Assembly: GCF_003389455.1 (NCBI RefSeq)
Contig: NZ_QUAC01000006.1
Location: 1 to 64,000 of the forward strand
Reading direction: 5' to 3'
Source: Streptomyces inhibens
GTDB lineage: Bacteria; Actinomycetota; Actinomycetes; Streptomycetales; Streptomycetaceae
Length of the DNA stretch: 64,000 nucleotides
Part shown: positions 7,823 to 16,573 of the stretch, piece by piece
Layout: each line of letters begins with the position of its first letter
Position numbering within the stretch: position 1 is the first letter of the stretch
The notes under the pieces: generated by a model
What the model saw: only the letters and a program-made list of their open reading frames with translations
Told to the model about the DNA's origin: nothing
Databases searched by the model: none
Translations under genes and position numbers: made by a program

Positions 7823-8752
7823 ATGCCGCACAGTCACTCCACGCGCCTGCGCCGCGCCCTCGTGGCCCTCGCGCTCGCCGCGCTCGCGCTGGCCCTCGCG
7901 GGCTGCGGCCGGGCCGGCAGCCCGCCCGTCAAGGGCCCCAAGGGCAGTGAACTGCCCCAGTACCCGGTCGCCAAGAACTTCCGGCTGCCCGACTCCCCGA
8001 CCTGGACGCAGGCCAAGCGCCGCGGCCATCTCGTCATCGGCGTCAAGGAGGACCAGCCCTACCTCGGCGAGAAGGACCCGGCCTCCGGCCTCTACACCGG
8101 CTTCGACATCGAGATCGCCAAGATGATGTCGGCCGCCCTCGGCTTCCCGCCCAGCACCATCCAGTTCAAGACGATCGCCTCCGCCAACCGCGAGACCGCC
8201 CTGCAGAACGGCCAGATCGACCTCTACGTCGGCACGTACACCATCAACGCCAAACGCAAGAAGCTGGTGGGCTTCGCCGGCCCCTACTACATGGCCGGCC
8301 AGTCGCTGCTGGTGCGCACCGACGAGAACGACATCAAGGGGCCGCAGGACCTGGCCGGCAAACGCGTCTGCTCGGCGGCCGGCTCGACCCCGTACCAGCG
8401 CATCCAGGCCGAATACCCCAAGGCCGTGCTGGTCGCCTACGACACCTACTCGGTGTGCGTCGACAACCTGCTCACCTACCAGGTCGACGCGGTCACCACC
8501 GACGACGCGATCCTGCTCGGCTACGCCGCGAAGGTGCCCGACGAACTGAAGGTGGTCGGCAAGCCGTTCTCCGAGGAGCCGTACGGCATCGGCGTCCCGC
8601 GCGGCGACAACGCGCTGCGCCTCGCGCTCGACGACGCCCTCGCCGCGAACGAGAAGAACGGCAACTGGAAGAAGGCGTACGACGCGACCCTCGGCCTGTC
8701 CGGAGTGCCCGCACCCGAGCCGCCCCCGATCGACCGCTACCCGGCGACCTGA
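7823..8752 (+). CDS. gluB: Glutamate-type ABC transporter substrate-binding lipoprotein
   Basis: A 309-residue extracytoplasmic solute-binding protein of family 3. It has a lipoprotein signal peptide with an Arg-rich start, a long Ala/Leu core and the lipobox LALAGC, so it is anchored to the outer face of the membrane. The mature part carries the family 3 signature GLYTGFDIEIAKMMSAALGF and the hinge regions typical of GluB/GlnH. It captures glutamate or a similar polar amino acid and hands it to GluCD; the exact ligand cannot be read from sequence. Sits between gluA and gluC with gaps of 14 and 19 bp. Confidence 0.92.
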   Translation: MPHSHSTRLRRALVALALAALALALAGCGRAGSPPVKGPKGSELPQYPVAKNFRLPDSPTWTQAKRRGHLVIGVKEDQPYLGEKDPASGLYTGFDIEIAKMMSAALGFPPSTIQFKTIASANRETALQNGQIDLYVGTYTINAKRKKLVGFAGPYYMAGQSLLVRTDENDIKGPQDLAGKRVCSAAGSTPYQRIQAEYPKAVLVAYDTYSVCVDNLLTYQVDAVTTDDAILLGYAAKVPDELKVVGKPFSEEPYGIGVPRGDNALRLALDDALAANEKNGNWKKAYDATLGLSGVPAPEPPPIDRYPAT

Positions 8753-8771
8753 GTCGCCAAGGAACTGACCG

Positions 8772-9416
8772 ATGAACGTTCTCCTCGACAACCTCTCCCT
8801 CTACGGGGAGGGCCTGCTGGGCACCGTCGAACTCACCGTCTACGCCTCGCTGCTCGCGCTCGTCCTCGGCTTCCTCATGGCGGCCTTCCGTGTCGCGCCG
8901 GTCGGCTCGCTGCGGGCCCTGGGCACGGCGTGGGTGACGGTGCTGCGCAATACGCCGCTGACCCTGCTGTTCTTCGCGGTGGTGCTGGGCCTGCCGCGCT
9001 TCGGTCTCGTACTGCCCTTCAAGCTGTTCGCGATCCTCGCGCTGGGCTGCTACACCTCCGCCTTCATCTGCGAGGCGGTGCGCTCCGGCATCAACACCGT
9101 GCCGGTCGGGCAGGGCGAGGCGGCCCGCAGTCTGGGCATGACCTTTCCGCAGACCCTCGGCGACATCGTCCTCCCGCAGGCCTTCCGGTCCGTCATCCCG
9201 CCCATCGGCTCCACACTGATCGCGCTCGCCAAGAACTCCGCGATCGCCGGCGCCTTCAGCGTCGTCGAACTGCTCGGCGTCTACAAGCCGCTCAACGAGA
9301 TGGGCTACAGCATCATCTGGACCTTCGTCTGGATCGCCGTCGGCTATCTGATCGTGACCCTGACCATCAGCGCGATCTTCAACGTGCTGGAGAAGCGCTT
9401 CGGAGTCCCCCGATGA
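8772..9416 (+). CDS. gluC: Glutamate-type ABC transporter permease, first subunit
   Basis: A 214-residue integral membrane permease of the HisMQ family with about five membrane segments. The EAA loop that docks the ATPase is visible as EAARSLGMTFPQTLGDIVLPQAFR around residue 115-140. It pairs with the next gene product to form the channel. Its TGA stop overlaps the ATG of gluD (ATGA at 9413-9416), so the two are translationally coupled, as expected for a heterodimeric channel. Confidence 0.93.
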   Translation: MNVLLDNLSLYGEGLLGTVELTVYASLLALVLGFLMAAFRVAPVGSLRALGTAWVTVLRNTPLTLLFFAVVLGLPRFGLVLPFKLFAILALGCYTSAFICEAVRSGINTVPVGQGEAARSLGMTFPQTLGDIVLPQAFRSVIPPIGSTLIALAKNSAIAGAFSVVELLGVYKPLNEMGYSIIWTFVWIAVGYLIVTLTISAIFNVLEKRFGVPR

Positions 9417-10276
9417 CCACCGCCCTGTACGACATCCCGGGACCGCGGACCAGGCAGCGGCACCGGCTCTACGGCCTCGGCTCGACGGTCGCGATCCTCG
9501 CCCTGGCCGCCTGGATCATCTACCTCCTCTTCGACACCGGCCAGTTCACCGCCGCGAAGTGGACTCCCTTCACCTACAAGGGAATCCAGGAGCTCCTGCT
9601 CACCGGGCTGGGCAACACCCTGCGGGCCTTCGGCTTCGCCGCGGTGCTGTCGCTGGCGCTCGGCGGGGCGCTCGCGATCGGCCGGCTCTCCGAACACCGG
9701 CCGGTCCGATGGGTGAGCACGCTGATCGTGGAGTTCTTCCGCGCGATGCCCGTGCTGGTCATGATCTTCTTCATCTATGTGGCGTTGCAGGTGGCGCCGC
9801 TCCCCGCGCTGGTGGCGGGGCTGACGCTCTACAACGGCTCGGTGCTCGCCGAGGTCTTCCGCAGCGGCATCAACTCCGTCGACCCCGGTCAGCGGGAGGC
9901 CGCCTACGCACTGGGTATGAACAAGACCCAGGTCATGACGCATGTTCTGGCGCCGCAGGCGATCCGTGCGATGCTCCCGGCGATCATCAGCCAGCTGGTG
10001 GTCACCCTGAAGGACACCTCGCTCGGTTACCTCATCACCTACGAGGAGTTTCTGCACGCCGGCAAGCTGATCGCCTCCAACCTCGACTACGACCTGCCGT
10101 TCATCCCCGTCGTCATGATCATCTCGCCGATCTACATCGGGATGTGCATGCTCCTGTCCTGGCTGGCGACCTGGGTCTCCCGGCGCCAGAAGCGCAACAT
10201 CAAGATCGAGGGCATCGAGGTGGCCGCCCCGGAACCGGGCACGCTGATGCCGGGGGGACCCCGGCCGCAGGCGTGA
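9413..10276 (+). CDS. gluD: Glutamate-type ABC transporter permease, second subunit
   Basis: A 287-residue HisMQ-type permease. A short cytoplasmic N-terminus precedes a membrane span (STVAILALAAWIIYLLF), a soluble stretch and then the permease core. The EAA loop reads EAAYALGMNKTQVMTHVLAPQAIR. The last 30 residues are cytoplasmic and charged. The start at 9413 is set by the ATGA overlap with gluC; longer upstream reading in the same frame runs through gluC and is not used. Last gene of the operon, followed by a hairpin at 10279-10300. Confidence 0.93.
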   Translation: MTTALYDIPGPRTRQRHRLYGLGSTVAILALAAWIIYLLFDTGQFTAAKWTPFTYKGIQELLLTGLGNTLRAFGFAAVLSLALGGALAIGRLSEHRPVRWVSTLIVEFFRAMPVLVMIFFIYVALQVAPLPALVAGLTLYNGSVLAEVFRSGINSVDPGQREAAYALGMNKTQVMTHVLAPQAIRAMLPAIISQLVVTLKDTSLGYLITYEEFLHAGKLIASNLDYDLPFIPVVMIISPIYIGMCMLLSWLATWVSRRQKRNIKIEGIEVAAPEPGTLMPGGPRPQA

Positions 10277-10278
10277 GA

Positions 10279-10300
10279 GCCGGGCCCCGCGGCGCCCGGC
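10279..10300 (+). terminator. Hairpin after gluD
   Basis: GCCGGGC (10279-10285) pairs with GCCCGGC (10294-10300) over an 8-nt loop, two bases after the gluD stop. It sits between convergent genes and could serve both directions. Confidence 0.6.
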
Positions 10301-10306
10301 CCCGGT

Positions 10307-10768
10307 TCAGCGGATGCGGCGTGCCAGCCAGGGGCTGAGTGCACCGCGGAAGATGAGTTCCTTGTAGGTCTCGTCGCCGGGCAGCGGTACGACCAGCCAC
10401 CGACCCGGCGGAAAGAACCGCTCCTTGACGTGGGCGAGCCCGCCGTACACCGACCGCAGGAACGCCGGCACCGCATCCCGCGGGACATCGGCGAACTCCA
10501 CCCCGTCCACGGTGATCCTGGCATCGTCCTCGGGGAACACCTGGACGGTGACCGCGGGCGCCCCGCCCAGCTCCACAAAGGCCTCGTGCGGCAGTGAGCC
10601 GTCCGCGTCCCGGACGGTGAACGCTCCGGCCGAGGTGCGGCGGGAGGTTTGATCCGCGCCGATGTCGTCCGTGACGGAGATCTCCAGGTGGTACTCCGCC
10701 GCGATCTCACGGATGGCGGTGACGGCCGACTCGGTCGTCGGCAGATGCGAACGCCTCACACCCGCCAC
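10307..10768 (-). CDS. Conserved hypothetical protein
   Basis: A 153-residue soluble protein that I do not recognise. The N-terminal third is a helix-like segment (TTESAVTAIREIAAEYHLEI), followed by alternating hydrophobic stretches that suggest a mixed alpha/beta fold (VTVQVFPEDDARITVDGVEF). There is no signal peptide or membrane span. Its start overlaps the stop of the upstream PPOX-fold gene by 13 bp, so the two are probably translated from one message. Coding-type codon use throughout supports it as a real gene. Confidence 0.65.
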   Translation of the reverse strand: MAGVRRSHLPTTESAVTAIREIAAEYHLEISVTDDIGADQTSRRTSAGAFTVRDADGSLPHEAFVELGGAPAVTVQVFPEDDARITVDGVEFADVPRDAVPAFLRSVYGGLAHVKERFFPPGRWLVVPLPGDETYKELIFRGALSPWLARRIR

Positions 10769-11211
10769 TTCCCGTCCCGCATCAACTCCCGGTCCGCCAG
10801 CTCGTTCTCCTCGCGCCAGACCAGCACCCGGCGCGGCCGGAACGCGAGGAAGACCCAGGCACCGCGCCCCCGGGGATCCCAGCCGAGCTTCTTGACGAAG
10901 GCCTCACCCGCGTCGTCCGGCAGCGCGTCCGACGCGATGACCTCCGCCGTGCTCTCGATGAGCACCACATCCCGGGTGCGCCCCAGCGCGACCCAGCACG
11001 CGGCCTGTGCCCTGAGGTTGCGGGCCGTCGGATTGGTCCCCTTGGTGGCCATCACCAGCTGCTCGTCATGCCACACGAACGACAGCGGTACGAGGCAGGG
11101 CGGGCCCTCGCCGGATGCCGAGGACACCCATGCATCCTCATCCGTCTCCAGACGCCTGAGCGCATCACGCTTCCGCTGCCCGGCATCGCGTGCCGGTGGA
11201 TTGCTAACCAT
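10756..11211 (-). CDS. Pyridoxamine 5'-phosphate oxidase-like (split beta-barrel flavin/F420-binding) protein
   Basis: A 151-residue protein of the PNPOx-like split barrel superfamily. Visible landmarks are DAWVSSASGEGPPCLVPLSFVWHDEQLVMATKGTN split over the first two strands, then NLRAQAACWVALGRTRDVVLIESTAEVI, and a C-terminal FLAFRPRRVLVWREENEL. Such actinobacterial proteins bind FMN or F420 and often have unknown substrates; true PdxH activity is not implied. The ATG lies 255 bp from the divergent membrane-protein gene. The downstream hypothetical gene overlaps its 3' end. Confidence 0.78.
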   Translation of the reverse strand: MVSNPPARDAGQRKRDALRRLETDEDAWVSSASGEGPPCLVPLSFVWHDEQLVMATKGTNPTARNLRAQAACWVALGRTRDVVLIESTAEVIASDALPDDAGEAFVKKLGWDPRGRGAWVFLAFRPRRVLVWREENELADRELMRDGKWRV

Positions 11212-11466
11212 GTCCGGAGGCTACCGATCGCGCGCCGCCGCCACCTCGGCCACGAGCTGTACGTCGCAGGTCGTACGACCGGGCGCGGGCCGTTTGGTAC
11301 CCCGCCGGGTGCACGCCGGTTCCCCCGTCCGGCGGAGAAAGGCAAAGCCGGCTCGCCCGGGGAGATGAGTGATCGTCGGCCCACGGCGCGATGTGCGGGG
11401 GCGCCGTCGCGTGGAACCGTTCCCGGTGAGCACGTTGCCCGATGTCCCTGCCAGGAGGCCCCCGCC

Positions 11467-12003
11467 ATGTCAGCCGTCACCGTTCCCCGCGGGCCCGTAG
11501 CCGTCGCCGAGACCCCACCGCCGTCCCGCCGGGCCGTCCGGGCCGCCTACGCCTCCGCGTTCTCCGCGACCCTCGGATTCATCCCGCTGCACGCGGTCTG
11601 GGCACTGGGCATCCCGCTCTGGGCCGACGAGGACAAGTTCCGGAAGTGGTACGCCGGCGGCGGCGGGCCCTATCTCTTCGTCCTCAGCGCGCTGGCCCTG
11701 ATGGCCGGCGTCCTGGCGCTGAGCCTGGTCCGGCCGTGGGGGCTGGTGTTCCCGGCGTGGGTGCCGCTCGCACGGGGGCGACGGGTCCCGCGGCGGACAC
11801 TGACGGCCACGGCTTGCACGGTGTCGGCGTTCCTGCTCCTGTACACCGTCTGGGCCGCTGTGCAGATGGTCGCCCAGTTCGACGACGAGGGCATCTTCAG
11901 CTCATGGGTCGTCGTCTACGGGATTCCGCAGTTCCTCGTGTGGGGAATCGGTCTCTTCATCGCCGCGTGGTCCTACCGGGCGCGGACATCCTCGCCGCGC
12001 TGA
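11467..12003 (+). CDS. Small integral membrane protein of unknown function
   Basis: A 178-residue protein with four likely membrane spans: around SAFSATLGFIPLHAVWALGI, LFVLSALALMAGVLALSLV, ATACTVSAFLLLYTVWAAV and WVVVYGIPQFLVWGIGLFI. A charged periplasmic-type loop (ADEDKFRKWYAGGGGP) follows the first span and a basic loop (ARGRRVPRRT) lies between the second and third. The start at 11467 is fixed by the AGGAGG at about 11452-11457. No known family motif is visible. It converges with the S15 peptidase gene and shares its terminator. Confidence 0.72.
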   Translation: MSAVTVPRGPVAVAETPPPSRRAVRAAYASAFSATLGFIPLHAVWALGIPLWADEDKFRKWYAGGGGPYLFVLSALALMAGVLALSLVRPWGLVFPAWVPLARGRRVPRRTLTATACTVSAFLLLYTVWAAVQMVAQFDDEGIFSSWVVVYGIPQFLVWGIGLFIAAWSYRARTSSPR

Positions 12004-12011
12004 CCCGGACC

Positions 12012-12039
12012 GGGCGGGGCGTCGCCGGACGCCCCGCCC
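12012..12039. terminator. Strong bidirectional hairpin between convergent genes
   Basis: A perfect 12-bp stem, GGGCGGGGCGTC (12012-12023) with GACGCCCCGCCC (12028-12039), closes on GCCG. It lies 8 bp after one stop and 22 bp from the opposing stop. Confidence 0.8.
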
Positions 12040-12061
12040 CGCTCGGGTGGGTTACGACGCC

Positions 12062-13666
12062 TCAGTCGCGCACCGGCACCGACACATACGACGGATCACC
12101 GTCCGGCGAGGAGAACGTCAGCCGGGCGCCGGCCGGGTTGTGCTCGATGTAGAGCGGGTCGACGGTGTCCACGACCACCGCGAGCCGGTGCCCGGCCGGC
12201 ACGTCGTAGGCCGTGGAGAACAGGTCCAGGTCCACGCCGAAGGGCTGACCGGGGGTCTTGCCGTGGAAGGTGAACGGCGCGTGGGTGACCAGCCTGCCGA
12301 TGCCGAGCGGGCCCACGTCGTAGAGGTAGGCGATGGCGGTGCCGCTCTCGGCGGTGCTGGTCATCGTGGTGTGCAGATGTGTGGTTCCGCGGACCCGCTG
12401 CCCGGTCTCGTAGCGCTCGGACTGCCAGACGGCGGCCAGGGAGCGCGGCAGCAGCGGTATCGAGGCCATCGGCGGCAGCCTGAAGAACTGGTCCAGCATG
12501 CTGGAGAGGAAGATCAGCCCGCCGTTGGCGCCGGAGTCCCAGTTGGTGTTGATCTGCTTGCTGCCGCCCAGTTCGATCCTGCGGTGCGCCGACGGTACGT
12601 CCTTCCAGCTCTTGTAGCCCTCGTAGGCGCCGGTGGAACGGGACTTGAGCAGTACCGGCGACTCGCGGTCGATGCCGTTGTCCGCGCCCTTGAGGTAGTG
12701 GTCGAACCACCGCTTGGTGTTGGTCCAGGTGTCGTCGGGCAGCCCGAACAGCCCCAGAGCCTCGGCCGTCGCATGGTCACCGGGCCGGAATTCCAGCCGC
12801 TTGGGGCCCTTGAGCTTCTCGTAGAAGTCGGCGTACTGGTTGGGCGGGAACAGCGAATCGCCCCATGCGTTGCCGAGCATGATCGCGGCGCCATTGGCGT
12901 TGATCTTGTCGAGATAGGTGGCGGGGGAGCGCTTCTTCCCCCATGCGATCAGGTCGTCTTCCTTGGCGAGGTTCGAGGCGAGGAAGTCCTTGAGGACCGT
13001 ACGGAGTTCGGGGCTGGGCCGCCCGGTCAGCTCACCCGCGCCACCGAGCATCGCCGCCGCCTGCAGATGCTGGGTACGTCCGCTGTAGATCGAGCCGATG
13101 AGGTCGCCCCAACCGCTGAGCGCCGCAACTGCCTTGATCCGCTTGTCGAAAGCGGATGTCAGCAGGCTGATCCCGGCACCGTACGAGACCCCGCCCATGC
13201 CGACCTTCTGCGGATCGGCCGGCGTGTTGGCCAGCGCCCAGTCGATGACCTTCGAGGCATCGGCGATGTCCTGCGGACCGGCCGTCTCGATCTGCCCGCC
13301 GGACTGCCAGAACCCGCGCGAGTTGTATCCGACGACCACATAGCCCGCTTCGGACAGCTTCTTGGCCTGCGCCATGTACTCGACCTGCGGCATCGCCCAG
13401 CTGGTGGGCAGCACGATGACCGGGTACCGCCGGGTGCCGTCCGCACCGGCCGGCGTGAAGACGTTCGCCTTGAGGGTGACTTTGCCGTCGCCCTCGATGT
13501 CGACGAACCTGACGGAGGAGGAGGCCGCCGAAGCCGCCGTCGCGGGGGCGGATTCCGGTGCCGCTGCCTCGGCGTGGGCCGGTGCGCCGGTGAGAACCGT
13601 GGTGGCGAGCACCGCCGCCGAAACGGTGCCGATCGCGGCGCGCAGAGTCGTGCGGGAGGGCGTCAT
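12062..13666 (-). CDS. Secreted X-Pro dipeptidyl-peptidase (S15/CocE) family hydrolase
   Basis: A 534-residue exported serine hydrolase. The N-terminus has a signal peptide (TTLRAAIGTVSAAVLATTVLT then AHA). The alpha/beta-hydrolase core of the S15 family follows: the nucleophile elbow is GGVSYGAG, the acid is near GNAWGDSLFPP and the His near RPGDHAT. The C-terminal 200 residues form the jelly-roll domain characteristic of X-Pro peptidases and cocaine esterases. Substrate could be proline-containing peptides or an ester. The start at 13666 was chosen over one 93 bp upstream because GGAGCAGAAG precedes it and the signal peptide then starts properly. Confidence 0.88.
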   Translation of the reverse strand: MTPSRTTLRAAIGTVSAAVLATTVLTGAPAHAEAAAPESAPATAASAASSSVRFVDIEGDGKVTLKANVFTPAGADGTRRYPVIVLPTSWAMPQVEYMAQAKKLSEAGYVVVGYNSRGFWQSGGQIETAGPQDIADASKVIDWALANTPADPQKVGMGGVSYGAGISLLTSAFDKRIKAVAALSGWGDLIGSIYSGRTQHLQAAAMLGGAGELTGRPSPELRTVLKDFLASNLAKEDDLIAWGKKRSPATYLDKINANGAAIMLGNAWGDSLFPPNQYADFYEKLKGPKRLEFRPGDHATAEALGLFGLPDDTWTNTKRWFDHYLKGADNGIDRESPVLLKSRSTGAYEGYKSWKDVPSAHRRIELGGSKQINTNWDSGANGGLIFLSSMLDQFFRLPPMASIPLLPRSLAAVWQSERYETGQRVRGTTHLHTTMTSTAESGTAIAYLYDVGPLGIGRLVTHAPFTFHGKTPGQPFGVDLDLFSTAYDVPAGHRLAVVVDTVDPLYIEHNPAGARLTFSSPDGDPSYVSVPVRD

Positions 13667-13762
13667 CTTCTGCTCCAGATCTCGATGCGAGCCGTCGCAC
13701 GCTGTCCGAGGACAGGAGGGGCGTACGGCGGCCCGATTTGACTGGAGAGTAAGGTCCATCCC

Positions 13763-13802
13763 TTACCTGAGGTAACCCGTCGGTAGGTTACGGGTGGGTA
13801 AC
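13763..13802. promoter_or_regulatory. Nested inverted repeats in divergent promoter region
   Basis: Three overlapping perfect inverted repeats lie here: TTACC/GGTAA (13763-13775, 3-bp spacer), GTAACC/GGTTAC (13772-13791, 8-bp spacer) and GTTAC/GTAAC (13787-13802, 6-bp spacer). They sit between the S15 peptidase and the methyltransferase, which are transcribed away from each other. Confidence 0.55.
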
Positions 13803-13882
13803 GTCGTTGGGTCCAGGGGGAGTCGGCGCGGATGGTGCTGATGGGGTGGGTGTGTATCAAGTTGCCGAACGAGGGAGGGGAA

Positions 13883-14710
13883 ATGGCGCCCGGGACGCCG
13901 TTCGACGCGAGTGAGCGCCGGGCGTGGGCGAACAGCGCCGACGCGTACGAGGCGAGTTTCGGCAGGCTCTGCGCCCACCCGATTCCGCGCCTCCTGGATG
14001 CCGCCGGGGTGCACGCGGGTACCCGGGTCCTGGACGTCGGAACGGGTACGGGCTCGGTCGCCGTGGCGGCCGGTGCCCGCGGGGCACGGGTGACCGCCGT
14101 CGACGCCGACCCCGGAATGGCCCGCCGCGCCGCCCACGCCGCCCCCGACGCCTGTGCCGTCATCGCCGCGCTCCCGCAACTCCCCTTCCCCGACGGGCAG
14201 TTCGATGCCGTCGTGGGGAACTTCGTACTCAATCACGTGGGGCGGCCACGAGCGGCCCTCGACGAGCTGCGCCGGGTGACCCGGCGGGGCGGCCGTATCG
14301 CGCTGACCCTCTGGGCGGCCCCCGCGGCGCCGGGCCAGGCACTGCTGGGCCGGGCCGTACAGGCGGCCGGTGTGACCCGCCCGCCGGATCTGCCGGCACT
14401 GGCCCCCGAGGACGACTTCCCGCGCACCGAAGACGGTCTGCTCGGTCTGCTGCGGGGCGCGGGCCTGGCGGATGCGGCCTGTCTGCCGCTGTCGTGGGAC
14501 CACCGCACGACACCGCAGGAGTGGTGGCGGGGGCCGGCGGCCGGGGTGGCGACGATCGGCCGGATCGTGATCAGCCAAGGACCGGCCGTGACCGAGCGCA
14601 TCAGGCGTCAATTCGCCGTACTGGCCGAGGAGTTCACCGACCGGGACGGCTCCTTGGTGCTGCCGCACGCGGCGCTGCTGGCCTCCGGACGGGTGGCCGG
14701 GTCCGCGTGA
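13883..14710 (+). CDS. Class I SAM-dependent methyltransferase
   Basis: A 275-residue methyltransferase with a Methyltransf_11/25-type core. The SAM-binding motif I is VLDVGTGTGSVAVAA near residue 40, the acidic residue after strand 2 is in AVDADPGMA, and motif IV reads FDAVVGNFVLNHV. The C-terminal half carries helix and cap regions (EEWWRG-like TPQEWWRGPAAGVATIG) seen in small-molecule methyltransferases. The ATG at 13883 follows GAGGGAGGGG at a good distance; an upstream start at 13832 is unlikely. The acceptor is unknown. Divergent from the S15 peptidase gene and sharing its repeat-rich control region. Confidence 0.85.
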   Translation: MAPGTPFDASERRAWANSADAYEASFGRLCAHPIPRLLDAAGVHAGTRVLDVGTGTGSVAVAAGARGARVTAVDADPGMARRAAHAAPDACAVIAALPQLPFPDGQFDAVVGNFVLNHVGRPRAALDELRRVTRRGGRIALTLWAAPAAPGQALLGRAVQAAGVTRPPDLPALAPEDDFPRTEDGLLGLLRGAGLADAACLPLSWDHRTTPQEWWRGPAAGVATIGRIVISQGPAVTERIRRQFAVLAEEFTDRDGSLVLPHAALLASGRVAGSA

Positions 14711-14802
14711 TCCGCCATGCCCTTCGGACGTCAGATCGGCGCGGCACCGGGCATGAGCGAGCGGGATCTACGACGCGCACCGAGGCGATGGGCCGGCGGC
14801 CG

Positions 14803-15603
14803 TCAGGAGGGTGAGCGATGCACCTGGAAGGGGGCGAAGCTCTGCGCGACCGGCATGAGTTCCATCGTGTTGATGTTGACATGGGCCGGCTGCGAGGCCG
14901 CCCAGTGCACCGAGGCGGCGATATCGTCGGCGCCCAGCGGCCGCATTCCCGCGTAGACGGCCTCGGCCTTCTTCGCGTCGCCCTCGAAACGCACCGTGGA
15001 GAATTCCGTTCCTCCGCACATTCCCGGCTCGATGCAGGTCACGCGCACGCCCGTACCGTGCAGATCGCTGCGCAGATTGAGGCTGAACTGATGGACAAAG
15101 GCCTTGGTGGCGCCGTAGACATTGCCACCGGGGTACGGATAACTGCCGGCGGTGGAGCCCAGGTTGATCACATGGCCCTGGCCGCGCGCGACCATGCCCG
15201 GAAGAATGGCCCTGGTGCAGTGCAGAAGCCCCTTGCAATTGGTGTCGAGCATCTGCTCCCAGTCGTCGAGAGAGGCTGCCTGAGCCGGTTCGAGTCCCAG
15301 GGCCAGCCCGGCGTTGTTGATCAGTACGTCGATGGCGGCGAACTCCGGAGGCAGGGTGCGGACGGCCTGTGCCACCGCTTCCCGGTCCCGTACGTCGAGT
15401 TCGAGCGCGAGGGCGGCCGGGCCCAGTTCCGCGGCCAGCTCGGCGAGTCTGTCGGCGCGCCGGGCGGCGACGATGACGCGTGCACCGTCCCCGGCGAAGC
15501 GCCGCGCGATCGCCGTACCGAATCCGCTGCTCGCACCGGTGATGAACACCGTGTTCCGGCGGGTGGTGGTCGTGGTGGTCGTGGCGTCCTGAGGAGTGGT
15601 CAT
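14803..15603 (-). CDS. NADP-dependent short-chain dehydrogenase, YdfG-like
   Basis: A 266-residue classical SDR. The nucleotide-binding motif is TGASSGFGTAIAR near residue 22, NNAG follows at 95, the catalytic Ser is in NLGSTAGSYP and the YxxxK pair is YGATK. The SSGFG form and overall layout match the YdfG / malonic semialdehyde reductase (serine dehydrogenase) branch, but the substrate is not certain. The N-terminus has a run of seven Thr, encoded by ACC/ACG codons. The gene starts 5 bp after the stop of the alpha/beta hydrolase gene, so the two form an operon. Confidence 0.85.
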   Translation of the reverse strand: MTTPQDATTTTTTTRRNTVFITGASSGFGTAIARRFAGDGARVIVAARRADRLAELAAELGPAALALELDVRDREAVAQAVRTLPPEFAAIDVLINNAGLALGLEPAQAASLDDWEQMLDTNCKGLLHCTRAILPGMVARGQGHVINLGSTAGSYPYPGGNVYGATKAFVHQFSLNLRSDLHGTGVRVTCIEPGMCGGTEFSTVRFEGDAKKAEAVYAGMRPLGADDIAASVHWAASQPAHVNINTMELMPVAQSFAPFQVHRSPS

Positions 15604-15608
15604 GGTGC

Positions 15609-16472
15609 TCAGCTTTCCCGTGCGGCCGGCGCCGCCGTTTCTGTCGTTGCTGTGGATTCCGGCACTTCCGGCACTTCCGGAAGTGAATTGAGGAACTTCT
15701 CCACTACGGCGTTGAATTCGCTCGCCCGCTCCAGATTCGGCATATGGGCCGCCTGCTCGATGATGGCCAGTTCGGCGTTGGGAATGCGCTCGTAGATGTC
15801 ACGGGCGTCGCTCACCGGCGTGTATGCGTCCTCCGTGCCGACGACGACCAGTGCCGGTACCGAAATATGCGACAGCAGTTCCGTGTAATCCGGGCGCTCG
15901 GCGCGGCCGCGGAGTGCGGCGGCCGCTCCCTCGGGGGCCGTTCCCGTCATCATTCGCAGGACGTGTTCGGCGACATCCGGCTGTGTGGCGATGTTGTGCG
16001 GCGAAACCATCTTGGACAGCACCTGGTGCGCATAGCCGTCCATCCCCTCACGGAGGAGACGCTCCGCCATCTCGTATCGCGCGGTCCGGCCCTCCTCGGT
16101 CTCCGCCGCGGCGAAGGTGTCGGCGAGCAGAAGTGCGCGAATGCGGTCCGGGAAGAGCCGGTAGAACTCCATGACGATCTGGCCGCCCATGGACAGTCCA
16201 CCGAGGACGAAACGCTCGATCCCGAGATGGTCGAGCAGGCGGACGATGTCCCGGACGAAGGTCTCCAGCGGGGTCTTGCCCGCAACGACCGTGCTCTGTC
16301 CGTAGCCACGGAGATCCGGGGCGATCACCCGTCGCCCGGAGCGGCTGAAGTGCTCGATCTGCGGGCGCCACATCGAGCGATCGAAGGGGTGTCCGTGCAC
16401 GAGCACCAGCGGCTCGCCGCTGCCCTCGTCCTCGTACCCGACAGTGACGTCCTGGAAAAGCACCGATCCCAT
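15609..16472 (-). CDS. Alpha/beta hydrolase
   Basis: A 287-residue cytoplasmic hydrolase. The oxyanion segment is VLVHGHPFDRSMW, the nucleophile elbow is GGLSMGG, the acid lies in VVGTEDAYTPVS and the His in EQAAHMPNLE, a complete triad. The C-terminus ends in a low-complexity tail (LPEVPEVPESTATTETAAPAARES) built partly on a 9-bp repeat. Enzymes like this include enol-lactonases, haloperoxidase-like esterases and aryl esterases; the substrate is open. The ATG at 16472 sits nine bases after GAGGGG; another ATG at 16481 lies too close. Divergent from a MocR regulator, which may control this hydrolase-SDR operon. Confidence 0.85.
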   Translation of the reverse strand: MGSVLFQDVTVGYEDEGSGEPLVLVHGHPFDRSMWRPQIEHFSRSGRRVIAPDLRGYGQSTVVAGKTPLETFVRDIVRLLDHLGIERFVLGGLSMGGQIVMEFYRLFPDRIRALLLADTFAAAETEEGRTARYEMAERLLREGMDGYAHQVLSKMVSPHNIATQPDVAEHVLRMMTGTAPEGAAAALRGRAERPDYTELLSHISVPALVVVGTEDAYTPVSDARDIYERIPNAELAIIEQAAHMPNLERASEFNAVVEKFLNSLPEVPEVPESTATTETAAPAARES

Positions 16473-16502
16473 GGCAGGCATCCCCTCTGCGGCGACTTGA
16501 CG

Positions 16503-16562
16503 CCTCGATGCTATCGAGGGCAATCTCTCGGCACAATGTAAATAATGTACTCGGTGCAATGT
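16503..16562. promoter_or_regulatory. Candidate MocR operator region
   Basis: A perfect inverted repeat CCTCGAT-GCT-ATCGAGG occupies 16503-16519, and AATGT recurs directly at 16535, 16544 and 16558. MocR regulators often bind direct repeats in the shared promoter with their target. The stretch is more AT-rich than its surroundings and separates the hydrolase operon from the divergent mocR-type gene. Confidence 0.45.
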
Positions 16563-16573
16563 GGGAGTGATCG

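Noticed and set aside
12047-13741. A 564-codon plus-strand frame opposite the S15 peptidase
   Set aside because: No domain, no ribosome site; the minus strand has a signal peptide and complete triad.
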